DNA from: Paragorgia papillata
Taxonomy: Eukaryota > Cnidaria > Anthozoa > Scleralcyonacea > Coralliidae
DNA: 64,000 nt
Direction of reading: 5' to 3'
Assembly: GCA_035771165.1 (NCBI GenBank)
Contig: JAWNZC010000368.1
Coordinates: 2,824,501-2,888,500 of the forward strand
Position numbers and translations under genes: made by a program. Below the pieces are notes generated by a model that saw nothing but the letters and a program-made list of their open reading frames with translations, had not been told where the DNA came from and did no database searches. Positions 24,121 to 33,255 of this stretch are shown piece after piece (the stretch's first letter is position 1; every line of letters starts with the position of its first letter).

Positions 24121-24890
24121 GGACACAGAAACGTGGGCTCTGGCAACCATGGCAACCATGCCCGGTAAAGGGTTAATTGAGCTTGTTAACCTGGATAGAT
24201 CACTCCAATGCATTACGAATTCAAGATGGCGCCGCTATTGGCGAAAAGGTCCATAACAAAAATTCAGCTGGTCTATAACAGGGCTTATTTAATAGTTGAA
24301 GAGGTTTCTAAATGCATCAATTACCAAATGTGGCCATGCATCGTGTGTGTAAAGGCTGACAATTTTTTACGGTAACTATCTTTATTTGAAATGCAATCGC
24401 CATTTATATATCTAAACCGCTTTCAGTGTAAATCATTACAAGCGCTTGACGCGATCTTTTATGCAAAAGTAAGACAGATTGTTTTGTTTTAAATAACGAT
24501 TTAATATGACCGGTTCAATGATTACCATTGATCTAATGTAAATTCACGCACATAAACTATTATTAGATATTTGTCTATATAAACAAGAACAGTGTAGACA
24601 TGCGCATTGATTTAGTATTAGTCCCACATTTTATGTTCTAGGCAAACTGTAATAAATTCTTGAGATAACAGACCAGTTACGCAATGAAAGTTTGCCTCTC
24701 GTATAGGGCGCTGCCGCTACAAGCGGGTTCAGCGTAATTTACTTCGAGATAGGCAAACACTTGTCTCTACTTCTCGATTGGGGGCGCTACCAGTGTACTC
24801 TACTCGAGATGGTTTAGGCAAGATCCTGTTGCATTGAGCAATGATATTGCTTATTTGCAAATTCACGGGATGTATCTGTATTTAATTTAT
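24121..24890. other. No gene seen
   Basis: No coding signal or clear repeat. Confidence 0.4.
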
Positions 24891-24894
24891 TATC

Positions 24895-25255
24895 GAGTCG
24901 GTTTTCTTTGTTCTTCCGAGGTCTTTATATCGCATAAAGACCTTGAATAATAATTAGATACGAAACGAAGAAAAAAACAAGGAAAATCTTTGTCCAAGGC
25001 GGAAAAAAAAGACAAAACTTTGTTGGAAAACCTCCTCGATAATAAATTAAGTCAGATAAATCCCTCGAACGTTGGGATGTATGCGATATAAAGCCCTCGG
25101 ACGCTGCGCGTCCTCGGATCTTTATATAGCATACATCCCTCGTTCTCGGGATTTATCTATTACATACTGGTAAGAGGTATATATCTGAATATATACCTCT
25201 TACCAGGTATTTATCATAGATACATCCCTACAAAAAACAAAGGAAACCGACTCAA
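24895..25255. repeat. Long hairpin with GATAAA/CTTTATATCGC arms
   Basis: GAGTCGGTTTTCTTTGTTCT faces AAAACAAAGGAAACCGACTC; several smaller hairpins sit inside. A further perfect hairpin (GTCGGCTTTATGCCAGATAC and its inverse) is at 25287-25351. Confidence 0.65.
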
Positions 25256-25351
25256 CTATTAAATAAGTAAGTTATATACCGAGGATGTCGGCTTTATGCC
25301 AGATACATACCTCGTAGGCCCCTCGGGGTATGTATCTGGCATAAAGCCGAC

Positions 25352-26033
25352 TAGACTTGCTCCAAGTCCGCCTCTTAGCGCTAGTTTTTGCGGGCGGGTG
25401 GAAAGGCCGGTGAGCGGAAAGGCGGGAGAGCGGAAAAGCGGGAGGAAAGAGACGGACTTGTTTCGCTTGCAGGTTTTTGAATCTAATTAAATATTCTGGC
25501 GGGAAATCGCTGAAACGTACATCGCCCTGTTTTGACGTGTTTCGGGTTGTCGTACATGCAATGGAAAGTGGTTCTACCCCTACTAAAACGTTTTCAAGAG
25601 TTGTTCAACTCCAACTTCCAAAGAATGTTAAATCACGGATATTAGATACTGTGGATCCGAATTACGTCACCGGTCGAAAAATTGACCGGTGAATTTTGGC
25701 GCGCTGCAGGTGGGAAAAGTCCCTTTCAACGAGGAACCGAAAGGTCAAAAATGTCGAAAGGTCAAAAATGTTTGAAAAGGACTTTGAGAAAGTCTAAAAG
25801 CCGACATCCTTGGTATACAACTCTTACTAAAAACAGTAGAAAATTTTACATATTTGGGTTACTTGTACTTTATATTACAATTCACAACCAACTATAACTG
25901 TTGTGATTTTCTCTGCCTAAAATAGGGGGGAGGGGAGGGGTACTCCCTTTCTTTCTCAAAATTTAAAATAAGCCCCCGGGCTCCCATTCGGGAAATACGG
26001 TAAGACAGACTCAATTTTCGTTTTGTCTGCGCG
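25352..26033. other. No gene recognised
   Basis: Short frames only, including one at about 25560-25690 of unknown nature. Confidence 0.35.
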
Positions 26034-26036
26034 TTA

Positions 26037-26721
26037 AGCCTAGTTCTCATTTGTCGTAAGAATCGTGGGCAGTCTATCCCCGATCGTCGGCGATTCTTAC
26101 GACAGCCAGGTTCACACTTGTCGTGACTTGTCTTAAACAGACGGATGATTTTACATGGACAAGGACACTCCCTGAACCCGAAGGCACTTTTTAAAATAAC
26201 GAGAAAAGGCAGTGCGAATACTCTCATATCTTTGCTTGCAAGTATAAAGAGCTTCTGTTTCATGACTGCCTTCGGTGGTATGCAAAGCAGCGATCTTCTT
26301 CCATGAATTCAATTTTAGGTTTTTATCCTTGAATTGTGCGCTACTCCTATTATACAGACAAGGGAATTCTTTTACAATTTCCATAAACGCGGTGTCTTCA
26401 CCGTTTCTGAACTTTCCTGCTAGAGATTTCAGGTAGCTTTCGCTGGACGCCATCTTGTATTCTCGTGAATCATCCCCGATTGTCCCAGACGAGTGGTTTC
26501 AGTGTTCACACATGTCGTAACTAATCGTAAGAATCCCCGATCGTCGGCGACCGTCTGGGATGCATTTTCCAAATAGAAATGATTCCGATTCTTGCGATGC
26601 TTCCGATCAGATGGGAGACTGTCTGGGATGTTACTTCAACCAAGTTCACACCTGTCGTAACAATCCCAAACGTTGGGGACTGGAAAAATCCCCGATTCTT
26701 ACGACAAGTGAGAACCAGGCT
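26037..26721 (-). mobile_element. PIF/Harbinger-like element carrying a MADF reading frame
   Basis: Ends AGCCTAGTTCTCATTTGTCG and CGACAAGTGAGAACCAGGCT are flanked by TTA (26034-26036, 26722-26724). Subterminal copies of CCCCGATCGTCGGCGATTCT and CACACNTGTCGTAA repeat inside. The 3-bp TTA duplication and the enclosed MADF-like frame both point to Harbinger, whose members carry a Myb/SANT or MADF protein beside the transposase. No transposase is present. Confidence 0.75.
26151..26453 (-). CDS. MADF (Myb/SANT-like) domain protein fragment in transposon
   Basis: A 100-residue frame from ATG at 26453. Residues about 19-88 follow the MADF pattern: FMEIVKEFPCLYNRSS at the start, a central LNSWKKIAAL helix with the conserved tryptophan, and CKQRYESIRTAFSRYFKK for the third helix. 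In Harbinger elements such a protein helps bind the transposon ends. The end of the frame (CLRVQGVSLSM) runs into the element's subterminal sequence, so the protein is probably truncated. It could be a domesticated or merely passenger frame; expression is unknown. Confidence 0.55.
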   Translation of the reverse strand: MASSESYLKSLAGKFRNGEDTAFMEIVKEFPCLYNRSSAQFKDKNLKLNSWKKIAALHTTEGSHETEALYTCKQRYESIRTAFSRYFKKCLRVQGVSLSM

Positions 26722-26923
26722 TTAAAATGGCACAAATTTTAACGTTCTGTGGCTACCAAGAGGCATTATAGCGCTCCGTCGTGATGATGTCACTATTTAG
26801 GTTTTGTCCGCTTATACCCATAATTCTTGCAGTCCGAACAATAGGGGAATTTCAGGGTATTGCGCGCGCATCATTTTGCAAAGGAATTGGCGAGCTCTTG
26901 TCTTCAGTGACCGAAAACGGAGC

Positions 26924-27206
26924 ATTCTCCAGAGTGGAGACATTCGAAGGCCATGTCCACACTAATCCGTTTACAAACGAAAACGGAGACCTCGTATCGA
27001 AACGTATCAAAAGTTTTCCGTCCACACTATCGTTTTCGCTGTTTAGTGAAACGCTAAAAAGATCTACAGGGGTATGAATGAATAGTTCTAGGTGACTGGA
27101 ACCAAGATATCATAATCGTGACATCACCGTTTTCCAAAAGCTTCGTTTTTGCCGTCCACACTTGATGCAGAAAAACGGCGTCTTCGAATGTCTCCACTCT
27201 GGAGAG
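26924..27206. mobile_element. MITE with 25-bp terminal repeats
   Basis: TTCTCCAGAGTGGAGACATT and its inverse face each other. The interior repeats CCGTCCACACT-like and AAAACGG words. No sure target duplication. Confidence 0.65.
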
Positions 27207-28154
27207 CGTTTTCGAAACGCTCTAGCCTGCTCTCTCAACGCGGCGCTGTGAAATGAGAGCCTGCAACAATCCTAGGGGTAAATCGATAACGCCCACTTAA
27301 TTAATATGCAAATGTTGCGAATCAAACCAGTCACATTCTTCCGGAAATCGGTGTGAAAACCCTCATTCAAAGCACAATCCGAAGATGTAAATTTTACACT
27401 ATCAACGATACATGTTACTGAAAACTCAAAAAAATTGTTATAAGAAAGACAGAAGCAATGTAATGCATCTCATGATTGTTGGGTATGTAGTTAGGAGTTC
27501 AAAATATTCAACTTTAGACTAAAAACCTGTAGCGAAACAGTTTAGCGATGCATGCATGCTAACGTCTCAGTTTGAATGTACCAAGATTGGATCTTGACCT
27601 CAGATCTTTATAGTTTTATAAGTTTGCTATCTCTAATTTGTGGAAGACAAACATAACTTTGATTTTACAAGAAACATTGATAAATCGTTATTCGAGATTA
27701 GGTGTTTGTGATTCACGGCATTCACTGATCCAGGTGATGGCGACAGAATATCGTCAAGATAGAAACGAAGACAATTGCTTTAGACGCAAAAGTTTTAACC
27801 CAGAGTAGCGCTTCTCGTGTTCAAGTTGCAAAAGGTCAAAACAAAGATTTTCACGAACAGCTGTATACGAACGAACATGAAATGAATTCCGTTCCTTACT
27901 AGCTAGGGAAGGTGCTAAACAAAACTTAAATAAACATGTCGACATAGAACCAGGTGCGTATCAGTCTAACGACATATTAATAGTTAAGAAATTCAAGTGT
28001 TTTATCAAATTTAGCAAGACTTTCCTTCTGGCTGTTGAGTTGAAGAACTGGGTCATTCTGAACTGAATAACTGGTAGCCTGCTAGCCCGGCTCTCCTCTT
28101 CGACTTCGATAATACCAGACGCACTGGCGCACGAATTGGATAATTATGGTCTAA
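27207..28154. other. No gene seen
   Basis: No recognised repeat or coding signal. The last 50 bp begin the shared minisatellite flank. Confidence 0.4.
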
Positions 28155-28240
28155 CAATGCACAACATTTTTTTATGAACATCCACCAACATCATTTATTG
28201 CATTTCTTGTGAGACAGACGCCCTACAGACAGACTGACAC

Positions 28241-28290
<50 letters not shown>

Positions 28291-28381
28291 CCCTACAGAC
28301 AGACTGACACCCTACAGACAGACTGACACCCTACAGACAGACTGACACCCTACAGACAGACTCCCTACAGACAGACAGACT

Positions 28382-28413
<32 letters not shown>

Positions 28414-28523
28414 CCCTACAGACAGACACCCTACAGACAGACAGACAGACAGACACCAGACAGACAGACTGACACCCTACAGACACCATATAGACAGACT
28501 GACACCCTACAGACAGACTCCCT

Positions 28524-28558
<35 letters not shown>

Positions 28559-28756
28559 CCCTACAGACAGACAGACACCAGACAGACAGACAGACACCCT
28601 ACAGACAGACACCCGACAGACAGACACCAGACAGACAGACACCAGACAGACAGACACCAGACAGACACCAGACAGACAGACAGACACCTTACAGACAGAC
28701 AGACACCAGACAAACAGACAGACACAGACAAACAGACAGACAGACACCCTACAGGC
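28155..28756. repeat. CAGA minisatellite with shared left flank
   Basis: Bases 28155-28210 (AACATCCACCAACATCATTT inside) match 1408-1460; the array then mixes CAGA with CACCCTACAGA and GACACCAGACAGA units. The long minus-strand frame of S, V, C and L is an artefact. Confidence 0.9.
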
Positions 28757-29335
28757 TAAATTTTTGGAGTAAGTTTTTTGGTAACATTTTTATTTTAAAA
28801 ACAAATTTAACTAAGCCAGCCTGTTGTACAGGGATTATATTTTAACAAAACTGGTATACAAATTCTCACATTTTTATGATTGACATCATTTAATTAAACA
28901 TTACAAACTACAATGATTATATTTGTCATAATTTTATCAACAAATGAAATGTTTAAAACACTTCTGTTAAAGTTACCATATACATTAAGGGGTTGCTGTG
29001 CGTGTTTTCATTGGTTGTTGCCCATGATCTAATAGAGGACAGACACATGGACCACGTCAGATCACGTCAGCTGACTTGCTTTTTTCCTTCTTCATGCCCC
29101 AAAATCCGGCAAGATTTTCGATGAAAACCTTTTAAATTTTTGTATTGTATCAAACAAATAGATTCCATTTTTTGTTGTCTGTTCAGTTATAGATGCACAG
29201 AAGACGCAACAACGTGGTAAGAACATCAGTGACCCACCACTCGATTACGTCTCGTGGGCCACTTTTTTGTTCTTACCAACGTTGCGACGTCATCTGTGCA
29301 TCTATAACTGAACAGACAACGGCAAAATGTAATCT
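28757..29335. other. AT-rich sequence and one hairpin
   Basis: GTTGTCTGTTCAGTTATAGA at 29177 faces its inverse at 29305-29324, with GCAACAACGTGGTAAGAACA inside the arms. Otherwise nothing. Confidence 0.55.
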
Positions 29336-29397
29336 TTGAAAGTTTTCATGACGATAATGTAATATAAGCAAGTTTTGTGGAAACACCACGTAAAATA

Positions 29398-29450
29398 TTT
29401 ATTTGCTAAGCTTTCGGCTGTTGACTCAGGCCTTCATCAGAGCAATAACA
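29398..29450 (-). ncRNA. Hammerhead ribozyme motif (Penelope type)
   Basis: On the minus strand: TTATTGCT, CTGATGA (29440-29434), stem II from GGCCT.../AGCC with loop GAGTCAAC, GAAA (29415-29412), a very short palindromic stem III (AGCTT region), then a TTA cleavage triplet and AGCAAATAA, which pairs with the 5' stem I strand. All core bases of a hammerhead are in place. Confidence 0.7.
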
Positions 29451-29574
29451 AGTAACAACGAGTTGTTGGCTCACGTCATTAATAAACTAAGCAACTGATC
29501 AATTAAATCACGTAAGAATACAATGGCGTATCACGTTAATTTTATTGATTAGAAAACAAAATCAAGAACGTTCT

Positions 29575-30100
29575 CCGAATCGGGCACACCACATGCCGTT
29601 TAATGGCTGTCCCTCTTGAGAGATGCGATGTTTTGCAATCTCGATAGACTCTCTTGATCGTCGCGTGAAGTATTGCTTGTCGCTGGCGAAGAGTGACGAC
29701 TTTTCCCACTTAACACTTAATACTTCCAAGCGTGTTTGGCTACAGCAGATTCATCATGTTGGGCTTTTATGCAGCATGTCTTGTGCTCCTTCAGGCGAGT
29801 TGAGAGATTTCTTCCCGTTTCCCCGATGTATACCAAGCCACACTGACACGGAATGCGATACACTCCAGGGTTAGATAAGCTACCACCTCATCTTTATGTG
29901 TGAAAAGTACCTTGAACAATTTGTGTTGGCTGCTGTGAAATACCTTCATACCAGCACGATTTAGAATCCTCTCAAACTTGTGGGATGCTGGTCCGATGTA
30001 CGGAAGAGAAACTGAAGGTGGTTCTTGCTGGGGCTGAAGCACCAAATCTCTATCGAGATTGCAAAACATCGCAGGAGGGGCAGCCATTAAACAGCACGTG
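29575..30100 (-). pseudogene. GIY-YIG endonuclease end of a Penelope-like polyprotein
   Basis: In one minus frame, SLPYIGPASHKFERILNRAG and VFHSSQHKLF give the linker usual before the nuclease. After a frameshift near 29880, GVYRIPCQCGLVYIGETGR and LSTRLKEHK (about 29866-29780) give the GIY-YIG core: the two tyrosines and the arginine of the active site are there. A TAA interrupts the frame after KHAWKY, and the end reads EIAKHRISQEGQPLNGMWC. Only the C-terminal part is present; the reverse transcriptase is missing. Confidence 0.75.
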
Positions 30101-30230
30101 GTGTGCCCTATTCGGAGAACATTCTTGATTTTGTTTTCTAATTAATAAAATTAACGTGATACGCCATTGTATTCTTACGTGATTTAATTGATCAGTTGCT
30201 TAGTTTATAAATGACGTGAGCCAACAGTTT

Positions 30231-30290
30231 GTTGTCATTGCTCTGATGAAGGCCTGAGTCAACAGGCCGAAAGCTTAGCTGCAAATAAAT
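30231..30290 (+). ncRNA. Hammerhead ribozyme motif, opposite strand copy
   Basis: CTGATGA at 30243-30249, stem II GGCCT/AGGCC (30251-30255, 30264-30268), GAAA at 30269-30272. Three extra bases (CTG) after TTAG shift the 3' strand of stem I, so activity is less certain than for the minus-strand copy. Confidence 0.6.
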
Positions 30291-30358
30291 ATTTCACGTG
30301 GTGTTTCCACAAAAATAAGCTATATTACATTATCGCCATGAAAACTTTCAAAGAATTA

Positions 30359-31180
30359 AAATGTAATCTATTTGTTAAATATATATATATTCCGATCAAA
30401 AACATCACATCGTCATTTCTCCGTCACCATTCATTCGTTTTTCATAATATTTTCTCACATGAAAGTTTGGCACGGTATTAAACGTAGTCCAAAAAAGTAT
30501 TTTTTCGAAATAAATTCGCCTGTGAAGGCATACAGTAACCTTAAGTTATTTGTAATAAATTCTAATCAGGACTTTTAATTTCCATTACATTTCTAAAATT
30601 ATATATATGATACAGAATCAACTGTTTTACTTATATGAGCTAAACTTCTGCGCCACGATTAGGCAATACCCGTCGAAATAAATCAACATTTATTGTCGTG
30701 GCAATAGAAGTGTTCCTAAAATATTACAATTCATTTGCTCATCACTGACAAGTTTCGGTTAATCGAAAAACTCGCGTTAGACAAGTTGTTTTGAATTTCG
30801 TGATTCCTATTGGTTGGTTGAGAATCAAGAACCAATCAAATTAAAAATAGGAAGTTAGTAAATAAACTTCGTGAAATGAATTGGTTAAACCAAGCAGGTC
30901 GAGATAGCCTGCGTCCTGCTCCCTATGCCCCTCACTCGCTATACCACTTACCCCCTATCGACCTCACCTCCTATCGACCTCACCCCTTATCCCCCTCACC
31001 TCCTATCGACCTCACCACTAATTTCCCCCCAAAACTCCACCACAACCCCAAAATACAGCTAGCTACACAGGCTAAGATCGAGGTTAAAAGGAATGACTCA
31101 AATGGACCCGCGGCTTTCTAAAATATGTCATCAAATTTGTTTTTCCAAATATGTCGTCAAGCCTCGCTGAGTCTCAGGCC
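30359..31180. other. No gene seen
   Basis: A small C-rich run of CTCACCYCCTATCGAC-like units lies at about 30940-31015; nothing else. Confidence 0.4.
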
Positions 31181-31555
31181 TGCGCTAAACGTCGCAAAAT
31201 AAACGACGAAATTAATTCTTTGAATTTTATTCGACGAAACTGCGACGTATAACTCGATGGAATACGACACACGAATTAAATTCGTCTCGGCAATTAAATT
31301 CGTCTGAGTCAGATGGATAATGCGACGACAATGCGTGTTCGAGTTACACGACGAATTATCGTCGCGTCGAACTAAATGTTTCTCTTCTGTCTGTGACAAT
31401 TCGGCGCCATGTTTTCAATAATTGTTTTCAGGCTCCACGAGTCCAAGTAAAACAGTTAAGTTCGACTGAATTTCGACGTTTAACTCGCATTACGTCGCAT
31501 TACGGACAAAATTAATTCGAATTAAATTCGTCTATTGTGCGACGTTTAGCGCGAT
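31181..31555. mobile_element. MITE with GCGCTAAACGTCGCA ends
   Basis: GCGCTAAACGTCGCA faces TGCGACGTTTAGCGC; inside, words like ACGACGAAATTAATTC and AAATTCGTCT repeat in both directions. Target duplication unclear. Confidence 0.6.
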
Positions 31556-31895
31556 TAAGCATTATTTTTTCCTGACATTCTGAAAAAATGTACTTTAATT
31601 TGGATTTCTAATGGTTTTGTCTTACAACAATGTGTTCCTTTGGGTGGCTCAAAAATTTTGCCCATTAGGGTTCATAGTTGAGGACATATTTTGGAAAAGT
31701 CACAAAAGGACTGGACGAGTCTCTTTGAGTCATCTCTTTTAACCGTCGACCGCTGCTTGTTCTTGTGCGAACTGTGAACATAAAAACAGTTCCTCGTTTT
31801 GTGTGAATATCAACATGAACCTACTTACACCGATAAGCTAAATATCGCCGATCTCCTTTGCTATTAATAGCACTTAATAATTATGCGCCCTTTAA

Positions 31896-32703
31896 AATGC
31901 CTTTGACAGGAAAATTAAGTTTGTCTTATTTGAAAGAACATTTAAAATGACAAAGTAACATCTTTTGCAGTTTTTCATTTCCTTGCTTCGTTCTTGAGAT
32001 ATCTCAAGTTTTTACCTTCGCGAGGTTATATTTTCACCCGTGTTTGTTTGTTTGTTTGTTTGTTTGTTTGTTTGTTTGTTTGTTTGTTTGTTTGTTTGTT
32101 TGTTTGTTTGTTTGTTTGTCCGTTGCCAGGATATCTCACAAAATAATGCAGATATTTTCATAAAAGTTTGTGGAAAGATTGATCATAGACCAAGGACCAA
32201 CCCTTTCAAATTTGGTTGAATTTGCTTGAAATTTGGATGCGAATTTAATAAAAATCTGACCACAAGATTCTCCGTGAAGAAGAAATGCCTGATTGCGCTC
32301 ATCATCCTTATTCTACGCAAACATTTTTGCAGAATTTTGGTACAAGTGCAATGAAGCATTTCATTCATTGATACATACATGCGCATAATGACTTATCGAA
32401 AAAGTTTGTATATCTTTGCTATTATCAAACCAAATTAATTCGAAGAACGCATGTGGGATTGTGGGTGTGTTCCTCTCACAACACTAAACATGTAGATTTT
32501 CAAGTCATTGTATTTGATAATAGCAAAGATATATAACCTTCTCCGATAACTCATTATGCACATGTAAGATTAATTTACATATCAAACAAAGTGAAATATC
32601 TCAACAACGAAGCAAGGAAACGAAAAACTTCAAAAGATGTTACTCTGTCATTTTAAGTGTTCTTTCAAATAAGACCAACTTAATTTTCGTGTCATGGGCA
32701 CTG
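31896..32703. mobile_element. TTAA-family palindromic MITE with internal GTTT insertion
   Basis: The left end beside TTAA (31892-31895) has the family arm; the right arm fades near 32703. About 32015-32385 is foreign: TTCGCGAGGTTATATTTTCA, then (GTTT)20 at 32040-32120, then GTCCGTTGCCAGGATATCTC. Confidence 0.65.
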
Positions 32704-33114
32704 TCTAATCCACCCTGCGAGCAAGAGTCCTTCTCCGACCTAGGCTCCGCCAACGAACTCGACATTTCTTTTTAAGCACGCGTGAACGGTTGCCAAGATA
32801 CTATTTTGGGCCCAGGCTCTAACGCGTTACTTGCTATTTTCCTGCTTACGCGTGTTCATAAACTAGAACTTGTTTGACCAGTTTAAAACCTGACTGACTC
32901 GCCCCAAACTTGGGGCGAAGATCGAGTTTGTTGGCAGAGCTCACTTTCCCCCAAAGCTTGCGTAGGTCGAAAAGGGGCTCCGACTTACATGGTATGTTTA
33001 ACTAGGAAAAAATCAAAACTATTTTAAAACTAAAAAAACAAAATGCCATTAGTATATGCTTAAAGGTTGGCGCTTACGGTTCCACGGTTTCCAAAGTGAA
33101 TTTCTGGTGATCTT

Positions 33115-33255
33115 CTACTCTTGATCCTTATTGAGTTTTTCAAGGTCAATGCTGGCGTAGGTAGTGTCTTCATGAGCGCGGGCTCGCATCTTGGAACTGT
33201 TAGGTTGAAGTAGGACTGGGTCCAAGGAAGCGTAGGTCAAGGAGTCCGCCGGTAG
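33115..33255 (-). CDS. Receptor exon 7: ITIM/ITSM tail and stop codon
   Basis: The exon is 141 nt including TAG (33117-33115). The acceptor is GATCGTTAG/CTA, phase 0, matching exon 6. It encodes 46 residues, 466-511. LTYASL (Y473) fits the ITIM pattern [ILVS]xYxx[ILV], and TTYASI (Y498) fits the ITSM pattern TxYxx[VI]. The two tyrosines are 25 residues apart, similar to paired inhibitory/switch motifs and wider than a standard ITAM. The exon lies 8.9 kb from exon 6, but the frame, splice sites and motif content agree. No AATAAA is seen close downstream, so the 3' end of the mRNA is not located. Confidence 0.75.
   Translation of the reverse strand, partial: LPADSLTYASLDPVLLQPNSSKMRARAHEDTTYASIDLEKLNKDQE

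Larger units (their letters stand above)
29337..30358 (-). mobile_element. Penelope-like element remnant with inverted ends
   Basis: Arms 29337-29652 and about 30040-30358 are inverted copies (GAAAGTTTTCATG, GGAAACACCACGT, GTGATACGCCATTGTATTC). Between them lies a GIY-YIG remnant on the minus strand. Each arm contains a hammerhead-like motif. GIY-YIG endonuclease plus hammerheads in the terminal repeats is the known signature of Penelope-like elements. Confidence 0.75.

Noticed and set aside
28331..28747. 138-codon minus-strand frame of CLSV repeats
   Set aside because: Same CAGA repeat artefact.
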